In this document: positions 1 through 5,979 of the stretch, piece after piece
How positions within the stretch are numbered: the stretch's first letter is position 1
Layout: each line of letters opens with the position of its first letter
Translations under genes and position numbers: made by a program
Notes under the pieces: generated by a model
Seen by the model: the letters and a program-made list of their open reading frames with translations, nothing else
Told to the model about the DNA's origin: nothing
Databases searched by the model: none
From: a virus
Length of the DNA: 28,755 bases
IMG/VR virus record: IMGVR_UViG_3300032286_000567
Coordinates: 1 to 28,755 of that record
Reading direction: 5' to 3' (one strand)

Positions 1-2
1 AC

Positions 3-98
3 TCACGCCCACGCTATTCTAAGTCACGCAAGGTTTGGGAATTGGAAACAACAACAACTTGGACTTGCGAAACACATCAAGAATTGTCAGACCAATAG
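3..98 (+). CDS. 3' end of an upstream small gene (frame uncertain)
   Basis: The first 112 bases look like the tail of a coding region entering from the left. One frame is open from base 3 to a TAG at 96-98 and ends with an acidic peptide (..THQELSDQ). A second frame is open from base 1 to a TGA at 106-108 and gives a basic peptide. I prefer the first because it leaves room for the AAGGTGA ribosome binding site of the next gene, but the choice is weak. No function can be assigned from about 31 residues. Confidence 0.3.
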   Translation, partial: SRPRYSKSRKVWELETTTTWTCETHQELSDQ

Positions 99-112
99 GA
101 TAAGGTGAAACT

Positions 113-235
113 ATGAATGATTACGAAATTGACGAGATGACAGTATCCATCCCATGCGCCGAATGTGGCGATACGTTAGAGGCGTGGGAACTATCCGAAA
201 CAAATGTTTGTTTCATTTGCGAGGTGCTTGCATAA
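113..235 (+). CDS. 40-aa zinc-ribbon-like microprotein
   Basis: The ATG at 113 follows an AAGGTGA ribosome binding site (102-108) at normal spacing, and the frame closes with TAA at 233-235. The product is acidic and holds two CxxC pairs, C15-x2-C18 and C33-x2-C36, the usual layout of a single zinc knuckle or ribbon. The next gene starts 1 nt after its stop. Such tiny CxxC/CxxC proteins are common in actinobacteriophage early regions, mostly without a known role. Zinc binding is inferred from the cysteine spacing. Confidence 0.6.
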   Translation: MNDYEIDEMTVSIPCAECGDTLEAWELSETNVCFICEVLA

Positions 236-236
236 A

Positions 237-473
237 ATGTCAGACCTATGCGATACAGTAGAACTATCAAATCAACGAAAGGAAAGTCTAGTGAATAACC
301 TAGAACTTGGACAAGTTGTCCGCATCACATACCTACAACCTTACAATGGTGCAGGTGCATCACGTTGGAAAGTTGGCGAGATTGTCAAGGTCACGCCTAA
401 GTGGGTGCAACTATCAGGGCATAGGGGTGGGTGGCTACCTCGTGAGGGTATCCTCACAATAGAAAAGTGGTGA
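237..473 (+). CDS. Small hypothetical protein, beta-rich (78 aa)
   Basis: I do not recognise this family. The frame is open further upstream (an ATG at 204), but that start lies inside the preceding gene. The ATG at 237 falls 1 nt after that gene's stop and fits translational coupling. A GTG at 291 is a real alternative: it is preceded by AAAGGAAAG at good spacing and would give a 60-aa protein starting LNNLEL-like. The body (GQVVRITY..RWKVGEIVKVTPKWVQLSG..) alternates hydrophobic and polar residues like a small SH3- or Tudor-type barrel. It is the last gene of the rightward run and is followed by a terminator. Confidence 0.6.
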   Translation: MSDLCDTVELSNQRKESLVNNLELGQVVRITYLQPYNGAGASRWKVGEIVKVTPKWVQLSGHRGGWLPREGILTIEKW

Positions 474-492
474 TAGCCCGAACTTTTTTTAT

Positions 493-525
493 AGTGTGCC
501 CTTAATGGGCGCACTAATTTTTTTT
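493..525 (+). terminator. Rho-independent terminator of the left rightward gene run
   Basis: A 9-bp stem (493-501 with 507-515, one G-T wobble) with a 5-nt loop is followed by eight T residues at 518-525. A second T run at 484-490 lies on the 5' side, so read leftward the hairpin is followed by A residues. It therefore terminates rightward transcription only and not the leftward thyX operon. Confidence 0.8.
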
Positions 526-595
526 GCGGGAGTCTTTGGAAATGTGTATCATACAAATTAAAAAATTATTAACATTTTGCCAAAACTGATTTTAT

Positions 596-613
596 ATGTG
601 ACCAATATCACAT
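596..613. promoter_or_regulatory. CRP-like inverted repeat at the end of the leftward operon
   Basis: ATGTGA-N6-TCACAT is a perfect 6-bp inverted repeat. It matches the TGTGA-N6-TCACA site of the CRP family, which includes GlxR and Crp of actinobacteria. It lies 4 nt beyond the last leftward stop codon, in a convergent gap with no promoter in view. It could equally be a weak hairpin ending the leftward transcript, although no clean T run follows on that strand. Confidence 0.35.
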
Positions 614-616
614 TTA

Positions 617-796
617 TTAGAAATTTTGGCGGGAACGTAGAAAAAGATCTGCACAATTATCACAATATGGATGCAGTTTAGAAGAAAATGCCTCTGCAAG
701 CCATTTAGCCTTAGATAAGACTAATTCAGCTTGACAGACATAGCAAAATGGCTTCTTGTTTAGTTGATAGCTAACATTGGCATACTTTTCGCTCAT
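617..796 (-). CDS. 59-aa CxxC/CxxC zinc-ribbon-like protein, paralogue of its upstream neighbour
   Basis: The chosen start is the ATG at 796, preceded by GGAGATG on the minus strand. A longer reading to 841 runs into the previous gene. The product has C18-x2-C21 and C45-x2-C48 with 23 residues between the pairs. The adjacent gene at 793-960 has exactly the same 23-residue gap and also starts MSEK, so the two look like tandem duplicates. The start overlaps the stop of the upstream gene (ATGA), which implies coupled translation. It is the last gene of the leftward operon. Zinc binding is inferred and the role is unknown. Confidence 0.7.
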   Translation of the reverse strand: MSEKYANVSYQLNKKPFCYVCQAELVLSKAKWLAEAFSSKLHPYCDNCADLFLRSRQNF

Positions 797-960
797 GATT
801 TCATCTCCAGGAGGGATTCTGAGATATTTTCGACAACACAATCTTTACAAAATAGACCCTCTAGGTTAAATCCAGGAAGACATAGCCAATTTGTTTGATT
901 TTCTGCAAGATGTGTCTCACATTTATTGCATTTTAGCGTTACATTAATTTTTTCGCTCAT
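793..960 (-). CDS. 55-aa CxxC/CxxC zinc-ribbon-like protein
   Basis: Reading the minus strand from ATG at 960 gives 55 codons and a TGA at 793-795. A GGAGAAAAAT ribosome binding site sits just upstream. The cysteine pattern is C11-x2-C14 then C38-x2-C41, with the same 23-residue spacing as the next gene downstream. The TGA overlaps the following ATG in an ATGA junction. A longer minus-strand frame crosses this area (944-1144), but it lacks these signals. Function is unknown; a small zinc-binding protein is inferred. Confidence 0.7.
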   Translation of the reverse strand: MSEKINVTLKCNKCETHLAENQTNWLCLPGFNLEGLFCKDCVVENISESLLEMKS

Positions 961-969
961 ATTTTTCTC

Positions 970-1119
970 CTAAATGTATAATTCTACTAATTTGTACACA
1001 ATAGACATAAGAATAAATGCTAGTGTATATTTTTTTAAACTCAAATGCACTCCTTCTTGCCAATATGTCCAAGAAGCAATGGCATAAAGCAAGATATACA
1101 ATAAAATTAATCCGATCAT
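970..1119 (-). CDS. 49-aa two-helix membrane microprotein overlapping the thyX stop
   Basis: The ATG at 1119 overlaps the thyX stop as ATGA. The frame closes with TAG at 970-972, 9 nt before the next gene's start. The peptide begins MIGLILLYILLYAIASW, a clear hydrophobic helix (about residues 2-19). A short polar stretch (EGVHLSLKKY) follows, then a second hydrophobic segment (about 33-48). Helix-loop-helix with a basic loop suggests a small integral membrane protein. Its size is holin-like, but the nucleotide-metabolism setting does not support a lysis role. Function is unknown. Confidence 0.6.
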   Translation of the reverse strand: MIGLILLYILLYAIASWTYWQEGVHLSLKKYTLAFILMSIVYKLVELYI

Positions 1120-1814
1120 GGGGCAACACGACCATTATCCACAAATGCTTTATAGGTATCAGGCATTAATTCTGCAAAAATCGCCTCATATTGATCTGCA
1201 ACCTGGGAAATCTCATATTGAGGGTAAGACGGGAAGCGAGAATCTTCATGCTTAGTGCGAAGTGACAAGAAATTCATTAATGCACGAGCATTCATTGTCA
1301 CATAAGCACTAGAATAGATGTTAAGTGGCAAAATTTCACGAGCAACTTCTTTAGCAACGTCAAATTCAAGCATTTCGCAGTATCTTTTGTAAGATTCTAC
1401 ACAAATTTCAGTAAAGTGCTTGTTAACGAGGTAATGTTGGTTCTCATTTCCATCTTTGAAGTCATATTGACCTGCTTTGCCTTGCTGCAAAAGCTTGCGA
1501 TCACGACTTGGAACATAAAATTCGGGTTCAAGGATCTTATAGCGACCAGATTCCTCATTATATGAAGCAATACGATGACGCATATGCTCTCTCCACACAA
1601 AAATGGGGGCTTTGACATAAAATGTCATTACAGAATGCTCAAATGGAGAGCCATGACGCTCACGCATAAGAAAATTAATCAAACCACTGTTATCTTCAGT
1701 AGGTAGATGGTTTGCTCTTTGTCCAACTGTTGATACACGAGCAGCCCAAGCAACATCATTGTCTGATGCTGAATGTTTAACTAATTGAACAGTCATATCA
1801 CTAGAAAATTTCAC
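1116..1814 (-). CDS. thyX: Flavin-dependent thymidylate synthase ThyX
   Basis: ThyX methylates dUMP to dTMP using methylenetetrahydrofolate, FAD and NADPH. The signature RHRx7S is present at residues 79-89 (RHRIASYNEES) and is followed by GRY. An HGSPFEH block lies at 54-60. The frame is open 13 codons further upstream, but I choose the GTG at 1814: a GGAGG lies 8 nt before it, and this start overlaps the previous gene's TGA by 4 nt. The ATG at 1796 is an alternative. The 232-aa product has normal ThyX length. It is flanked by two hydrophobic microproteins, each overlapping it by 4 nt. Together with the ribonucleotide reductase at 3948-5876 it supplies deoxynucleotides for phage replication. 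Confidence 0.96.
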   Translation of the reverse strand: MKFSSDMTVQLVKHSASDNDVAWAARVSTVGQRANHLPTEDNSGLINFLMRERHGSPFEHSVMTFYVKAPIFVWREHMRHRIASYNEESGRYKILEPEFYVPSRDRKLLQQGKAGQYDFKDGNENQHYLVNKHFTEICVESYKRYCEMLEFDVAKEVAREILPLNIYSSAYVTMNARALMNFLSLRTKHEDSRFPSYPQYEISQVADQYEAIFAELMPDTYKAFVDNGRVAP

Positions 1815-1912
1815 GATATTTGCCTCCAAGCATGATAAATAGCCAACCAACATAGGGCTGGAGCAACAACATATACAGTAAATAACTGAATAACACGTTT
1901 AGTTGTATCCAA
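1811..1912 (-). CDS. 33-aa single-pass membrane microprotein upstream of thyX
   Basis: Reading the minus strand from TTG at 1912 gives 33 codons ending in TGA at 1811-1813, which overlaps the thyX GTG by 4 nt. AAGGAGAAG lies about 10 nt before the TTG, inside the end of the previous gene. The peptide (MDTTKRVIQLFTVYVVAPAL..) has a short polar start, one hydrophobic helix (about 8-26) and a basic end. The coupling at both ends supports a real gene, while the TTG start and short length are reasons for caution. A second hydrophobic reading from a GTG in another frame is possible but lacks the coupling. Confidence 0.5.
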   Translation of the reverse strand: MDTTKRVIQLFTVYVVAPALCWLAIYHAWRQIS

Positions 1913-2162
1913 GAGTAATCTTCTCCTTATTTTTATTAATTTGATCTAAAATTTCGGGGGTTTTCAGAGAATCATCCATACTCTCTAATCTAGATAAGTC
2001 CCTACATGCATTAGCATGCTCATCATAGCGTTCAAAAGACTTTTTATCAATAGGTATAATAACATCCATTGAATATGTCTCACAATGTGGACAATGTAAC
2101 TTACCTACACGATAAGATTGCATTTTTCTAGGTTTATCAGTAAATTTAAAAATAGGATTCAT
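1899..2162 (-). CDS. 87-aa CxxC...HxxxC zinc-finger-like protein
   Basis: The ATG at 2162 follows AGAGAGAAGATA on the minus strand. Residues C24-x2-C27 and H49-x3-C53 form a CX2C-X21-HX3C pattern. The preceding gene (2146-2322) has the same pattern with the identical 21-residue gap, and shares the P and Y positions between the ligands. The remainder is charged and probably helical (..LDQINKNKEKI..). It is translationally nested with both neighbours. A small DNA-, RNA- or protein-binding zinc finger is inferred, with no specific role. Confidence 0.72.
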   Translation of the reverse strand: MNPIFKFTDKPRKMQSYRVGKLHCPHCETYSMDVIIPIDKKSFERYDEHANACRDLSRLESMDDSLKTPEILDQINKNKEKITLGYN

Positions 2163-2322
2163 TATCTTCTCTCTTTTTGCAGTTGTTTAAGTGTTTATTA
2201 TACGATATATGAGCATTGTTTGTCAAAGGTAATTGACATAGCATTTTAAATTCAAGACAGAATGGACATACAATGATTCTCACTTTATCATTAATATAAT
2301 CATCTGTCCATTTATCACTCAT
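2146..2322 (-). CDS. 58-aa CxxC...HxxxC zinc-finger-like protein (overlapping frames)
   Basis: Reading the minus strand from ATG at 2322 gives 58 codons and TAA at 2146-2148. It overlaps the upstream gene by 8 nt and the downstream gene by 17 nt. C19-x2-C22 and H44-x3-C48 give CX2C-X21-HX3C, the same spacing as the next gene, so the two are probably tandem paralogues. The start has only a weak ribosome binding site and likely relies on coupling. It fills what would otherwise be a 150-nt hole in the operon. Zinc binding is inferred. Confidence 0.65.
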   Translation of the reverse strand: MSDKWTDDYINDKVRIIVCPFCLEFKMLCQLPLTNNAHISYNKHLNNCKKREDNESYF

Positions 2323-2530
2323 CATCTAAAGAAATGGCGGGATCAGGAGACAGGTACTTACCTGACTCATGCAAAGAGACCAACTTATCTACATTAGTCT
2401 GATTACCTGTACCAGATGCAATAAGTGCTAATAAATCATATATACGCAACATCTGAATGTACATACCACCTATGATTTCATATAGCTCGCTTATACTAGG
2501 TTCTGGTTCATTATTCTTGAGTTCCGACAT
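2315..2530 (-). CDS. Hypothetical 71-aa acidic protein
   Basis: I do not recognise this family. The product begins MSELKNNEPEPSISELYEII and has a central amphipathic, fairly hydrophobic helix (GGMYIQMLRIYDLLALIAS) and an acidic tail. This looks more like a small helical oligomerising protein than a membrane protein. The start overlaps the end of the upstream gene by 20 nt, and the stop overlaps the next start by 8 nt, as in the rest of this operon. Confidence 0.68.
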   Translation of the reverse strand: MSELKNNEPEPSISELYEIIGGMYIQMLRIYDLLALIASGTGNQTNVDKLVSLHESGKYLSPDPAISLDDE

Positions 2531-2747
2531 TGATATACACCTTTTCTGCTAAATCCTTGATTTTTTTGTAAAATTCCAGCCCTGGATACTTTTTATAATC
2601 GCATTCCAAGCAATATAGGAAAATTCTATCCTCTGAATCCACATTGGGAATTAGCCCCAAGTGAGAATCGTCATTTCCACAGACAATGTTCGGGACATAC
2701 CCATCTGCCTGAAGTTCGTAATATGTTCTAAAAACGCCAAAATTCAT
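2511..2747 (-). CDS. 78-aa cysteine-containing hypothetical protein, first gene of the leftward operon
   Basis: The first gene after the leftward promoter. Cysteines lie at C23 (VCGND) and C46-x2-C49 (YCLECDY), with a histidine at 29 that could complete a zinc site. The C-terminus is a charged helix. The ATG at 2747 has only a poor purine-rich stretch upstream. The predicted transcript has an AT-rich leader of about 85 nt. Function is unknown; the zinc site is inferred. Confidence 0.7.
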   Translation of the reverse strand: MNFGVFRTYYELQADGYVPNIVCGNDDSHLGLIPNVDSEDRIFLYCLECDYKKYPGLEFYKKIKDLAEKVYINVGTQE

Positions 2748-2839
2748 TATTAATATATTCTTTTCTTATATTAGTTATATAATTCTATTAATTATATTAT
2801 TTATATATATTATATATTATTTATATACACACAGATGTA

Positions 2840-2868
2840 ATTGTAGAAATTATTCCCAATGTTGTCAA
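2840..2868 (-). promoter_or_regulatory. Promoter of the leftward thyX operon
   Basis: On the minus strand TTGACA (2868-2863) and TACAAT (2845-2840) are separated by exactly 17 nt, a near-consensus vegetative promoter. Transcription should start near 2833, giving an AT-rich leader of about 85 nt before the ATG at 2747. The stretch 2748-2832 is almost pure A/T and holds no gene that I can see. Confidence 0.75.
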
Positions 2869-2890
2869 ATAAAATATAAATTGCTATAAT
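2862..2890 (+). promoter_or_regulatory. Promoter of the glycosyltransferase gene (leaderless)
   Basis: TTGTCA (2862-2867), a 17-nt spacer and TATAAT (2885-2890) preceded by TG give a near-perfect promoter with an extended -10. The ATG at 2897 is 7 nt after the -10 box, so the transcript should start at or next to the start codon. The -35 box overlaps the -35 box of the leftward promoter on the opposite strand. Confidence 0.8.
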
Positions 2891-2896
2891 CAGGTA

Positions 2897-3892
2897 ATGA
2901 AAGTATCTTTTACGGGTGCGCCCGAATACATGGCTACAATGCTTGGATTTGGAAAAGCCTCATGGAACATCTTTTCATCTTTTCGGCGTTTAGGAATAGA
3001 TCCTATGGTTAAAGATGATAGTGCTCCTGTCGGAATCTCATTCTGCCCGCCCCACGATTATACATTTGGAGAAAATCAATACAAAATTGGATATACTCCT
3101 TGGGAATCAACGGGGCACAGAGAGGGTTGGCTAGAAAAAGCAGCACAATGTGATGAAATTTGGACAACTTCCCAATGGAACAAACAAATCTTTGAAAACA
3201 TGTACGACAGAGAAGTCTTTGTCTATACTCATGGTATCGATCACAACTTTTCCCCAAAGAAAAGAAAATATGACATTAGCGCACCTTTTACCTTTTTGCA
3301 TGTAGGTGAACCCTTTAATCGTAAAGCTGGACAGTTAGTTGTAGATACTTTTATTCGTCTTTACGGGAATGATCCTCGTTATCATCTTATCATGAAGTGC
3401 ACAAATGAGAATTATCTTTGGGTAACACCACCAAATGGTGGAGATGCCGTAAAACCAGATAAAGTTTACAATAACATTACAATCTACAATGAAGTTTTTT
3501 ACCCAAATGAACTTTTAGCACTTTATTCAGTAGCACATTGTTTTATTTACCCAAGTTGGGGTGAAGGATTTGGATTTAACCCCTTACAGGCTATGGGAAT
3601 GGGAATTCCTACTATTTGTACTTATGAATGGGCAGAATATAAAAATAGGATTACTTTGCCCCTTTCTTCCACACTCACTGCTTCTCCTTGGCAAACAATT
3701 CATCCAGGAGATCAGTTACAGCCTAATGCTCAAGAGTTAGAAATGCTTATGTTGGATGTTGTTCAAAATTATGCAAAATACACAGAGATTGCTTTTAAAA
3801 ATGCATTTATCCTACACGAAGAGTACGACTGGGATCTAGTTTCAAGACCTGCTGTTGGAAAATTAAAAAAAATATTAAAATCTAGATTTTAG
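2897..3892 (+). CDS. GT4-family (group 1) glycosyltransferase
   Basis: A 331-aa glycosyltransferase of the GT-B fold. The N-terminal half carries a TPWEST..W motif, and the SQWN..(F) stretch is typical of retaining GT4 enzymes. The donor-binding half has GEPFNRKAG (137-145, with R142 and K143 in the phosphate-binding position) and YPSWGEGFGFNPLQAMGMG (218-236). In the family the last block is the EX7E motif. Here the first acid is E223, but the second position is Q231. The transcript appears leaderless. Likely roles are sugar modification of phage DNA, virion or host surface, and the sequence does not decide between them. It stands alone between two promoters. Confidence 0.85.
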   Translation: MKVSFTGAPEYMATMLGFGKASWNIFSSFRRLGIDPMVKDDSAPVGISFCPPHDYTFGENQYKIGYTPWESTGHREGWLEKAAQCDEIWTTSQWNKQIFENMYDREVFVYTHGIDHNFSPKKRKYDISAPFTFLHVGEPFNRKAGQLVVDTFIRLYGNDPRYHLIMKCTNENYLWVTPPNGGDAVKPDKVYNNITIYNEVFYPNELLALYSVAHCFIYPSWGEGFGFNPLQAMGMGIPTICTYEWAEYKNRITLPLSSTLTASPWQTIHPGDQLQPNAQELEMLMLDVVQNYAKYTEIAFKNAFILHEEYDWDLVSRPAVGKLKKILKSRF

Positions 3893-3905
3893 AAATTAAA
3901 CGTGC

Positions 3906-3920
3906 TAGACTAGAGGTCTA
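3906..3920 (+). promoter_or_regulatory. Small inverted repeat before the ribonucleotide reductase gene
   Basis: TAGAC-N5-GTCTA is a perfect 5-bp inverted repeat in the 55-nt gap before the reductase. The left arm overlaps a possible extended -10 (TGC-TAGACT) with a poor -35. It may be an operator or part of a weak promoter. An AAAGG about 12 nt before the ATG at 3948 serves as ribosome binding site. Confidence 0.3.
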
Positions 3921-3947
3921 CGAAAAAATTGAAAAGGTCGTGTTACT

Positions 3948-5876
3948 ATGAGCGGGATTAAAAATCCTTATGAAAACTTTATTGCCCTTAGCCGTTATGC
4001 TAGGTGGATTGAAAATGAAAACCGAAGAGAAACTTGGTCAGAAACTGTAGATCGTTATTTCGATCATATGGTTAAACACCTTAACCAAAAGCATGGGTAT
4101 GTCCCAGATGATAAGCTAGTTAAGGAGTTGAAGGATTATGTCTTCGCTCGTAATGTTATGCCGTCTATGCGTTCTGTTATGACCGCAGGTCCTGCATTAG
4201 AACGAGATAACGTGGCAGGATATAACTGTTCGTTTCTTCCTGTAGACTCACTTCGTTCATTCGATGAGGCTATGTATATTCTTATGTGTGGAACTGGGGT
4301 GGGCTTCTCCGTAGAACATATGTATGTGGATAAGTTGCCAGTTGTTAACGAACACTTCGAAAAGACAGATACGGTTATTATCGTAGAAGATTCTAAGGCT
4401 GGTTGGGCGAAGGCTCTTCGTGAGCTTCTTGCCCTTTTGTATCAGGGACAGATTCCCGCAATTGATATTTCCAAGGTACGCCCAGCAGGTGCAAGACTTA
4501 AGACATTTGGTGGTCGTGCATCAGGTCCACAACCACTAGTAAACCTCTTTGATTTTGCTATCAAGACTATTCGTGGAGCAGCTGGTCGCAAACTAAAGCC
4601 TATTGAAGCGCATGATATTATGTGTAAGATTGGTGAAGTAGTTGTAGTTGGCGGTGTTCGCCGAAGTGCCATGATTTCACTTTCAGATCTCAATGATCAC
4701 GACATGGCAACTGCTAAGGCGGGTGCATGGTGGGAAAATACATCACAACGTGCACTTTCTAATAACTCTGTAGCGTACACAGCAAAGCCAGAAATGAATG
4801 ATTTCATCGCTGAGTGGAAATCCCTATATGACTCAAAGTCTGGAGAACGTGGCATCTACAATGTCAAGGCTGCACAAACCCAGGCTGCAAAATATGGTCG
4901 CAGAGATGCTGATATTCATTATGGAACTAATCCTTGTGCAGAAATTATTCTTCGACCTTATCAGTTCTGCAACCTATCAGAAGTTATTATTCGTGAAGAC
5001 GATACAATAAAGGATATCAAGCGTAAGGTAGAACTTGCAACAATTCTTGGAACTTGGCAGTCAACACTTACAGACTTCAAGTATCTTCGAAAGATTTGGA
5101 AAGATAACACAGAAGAAGAGCGTTTACTAGGCGTTTCAATCACTGGTCAGTTTGGTCATTCACTGCTTTCTGGAAATGAAGGTCTGGAAGAGTTGGACAA
5201 GGCTCTGAGTAACCTTCGCCTTATTGCTTTAAGTACAAATGTTGCGGAAGCTAAAAAGATTGGCATAAATCCATCAGCTGCAATTACTTGTGTTAAGCCA
5301 TCTGGAACAGTATCTCAACTAACTGGAGTATCATCTGGTATGCATCCTTGGCATAGCGACTATTACGTTCGCACTGTTCGTGGAGATAAGAAAGACCCAC
5401 TGACACAGTTCTTGGCAGACTCTGGAATTCCCGCCGAAGATGATTTTATGAAGCCACAGGACACCACAGTGTTTAGTTTTCCAATTAAGGCACCCAGGGG
5501 AGCAATTACTCGTAAAGATTTAACAGCGACCCAGCATTTGGATATTTGGCTTACTTACCAACGTGCTTGGTGTGAGCATAAACCATCTATTACAGTTTCT
5601 GTTCGTGAAGAAGAGTGGATGGAAGTCGGAGCATGGGTTTACAAGAACTTTGAAGAACTTTCTGGAGTTTCTTTCTTACCACACTCCGATCATACATATA
5701 AACAAGCCCCATATCAAGAAGTCACTGAAGAAGAATATGATGATTTTGTAAAAAGGATGCCAGAAAGTATTGCTTGGCAAAATCTTTCACTATATGAAAC
5801 AGAAGACAATACCACTGGAATGCAAACGCTCGCCTGTGTCTCTGGTGAATGTGACATTGTTGATATTGGAAAGTAA
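3948..5876 (+). CDS. nrdJ: Class II (adenosylcobalamin-dependent) ribonucleotide reductase
   Basis: Reduces ribonucleotides to deoxyribonucleotides using a cobalamin-derived radical. The active-site block NPCAE (328-332) contains radical cysteine C330 and E332. The redox pair is C94 (YNCSFLP) and C341 (FCNLSE). A C-terminal C-x4-C (CVSGEC) is the usual re-reduction pair. MCGTGVGFSVE and KPSGTVSQLTG are further conserved blocks. There is no N-terminal ATP cone. At 642 residues it is shorter than the classic monomeric Lactobacillus-type enzyme (about 740). It lies directly downstream of the glycosyltransferase and ends at a strong terminator. The host must make or import B12. Confidence 0.94.
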   Translation: MSGIKNPYENFIALSRYARWIENENRRETWSETVDRYFDHMVKHLNQKHGYVPDDKLVKELKDYVFARNVMPSMRSVMTAGPALERDNVAGYNCSFLPVDSLRSFDEAMYILMCGTGVGFSVEHMYVDKLPVVNEHFEKTDTVIIVEDSKAGWAKALRELLALLYQGQIPAIDISKVRPAGARLKTFGGRASGPQPLVNLFDFAIKTIRGAAGRKLKPIEAHDIMCKIGEVVVVGGVRRSAMISLSDLNDHDMATAKAGAWWENTSQRALSNNSVAYTAKPEMNDFIAEWKSLYDSKSGERGIYNVKAAQTQAAKYGRRDADIHYGTNPCAEIILRPYQFCNLSEVIIREDDTIKDIKRKVELATILGTWQSTLTDFKYLRKIWKDNTEEERLLGVSITGQFGHSLLSGNEGLEELDKALSNLRLIALSTNVAEAKKIGINPSAAITCVKPSGTVSQLTGVSSGMHPWHSDYYVRTVRGDKKDPLTQFLADSGIPAEDDFMKPQDTTVFSFPIKAPRGAITRKDLTATQHLDIWLTYQRAWCEHKPSITVSVREEEWMEVGAWVYKNFEELSGVSFLPHSDHTYKQAPYQEVTEEEYDDFVKRMPESIAWQNLSLYETEDNTTGMQTLACVSGECDIVDIGK

Positions 5877-5895
5877 TGTATAATTAATTTATACC

Positions 5896-5926
5896 ACCCG
5901 CCTCCTCTGGGGGCGGGTTTTCTTTT
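5896..5926 (+). terminator. Strong rho-independent terminator after the reductase gene
   Basis: A GC-rich 10-bp stem (5896-5905 with 5909-5918, one T-G pair) with a 3-nt loop is followed by TTTTCTTTT. It separates the metabolic genes from the structural block. The next promoter begins only 13 nt later. Confidence 0.92.
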
Positions 5927-5938
5927 AGTCCAATAAAG

Positions 5939-5947
5939 TGGTATAAT
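5939..5947 (+). promoter_or_regulatory. Extended -10 promoter of the fibre gene block
   Basis: TGGTATAAT at 5939-5947 is a consensus extended -10. No good -35 box lies upstream, where the T run of the terminator sits. Transcription should start near 5954, 26 nt before the ATG at 5980. The same nonamer precedes several other structural genes here. Confidence 0.65.
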
Positions 5948-5979
5948 TTCAATATAAATCTTTATGGAATGGTAGTGCT

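Noticed and set aside
341-556. 71-codon minus-strand frame over the left terminator
   Set aside because: It runs through the terminator hairpin and antisense to the 78-aa gene, with no ribosome binding site or promoter.
944-1144. 66-codon minus-strand frame across the thyX stop
   Set aside because: It overlaps the end of thyX and the start of the 793-960 gene, has no ribosome binding site, and is out of frame with the 49-aa hydrophobic gene at 970-1119, which has an ATGA junction.
2748-2832. Very AT-rich tract as a replication origin
   Set aside because: No iterons or direct repeats are visible. It is fully explained as the leader of the leftward operon between its promoter and first start codon.
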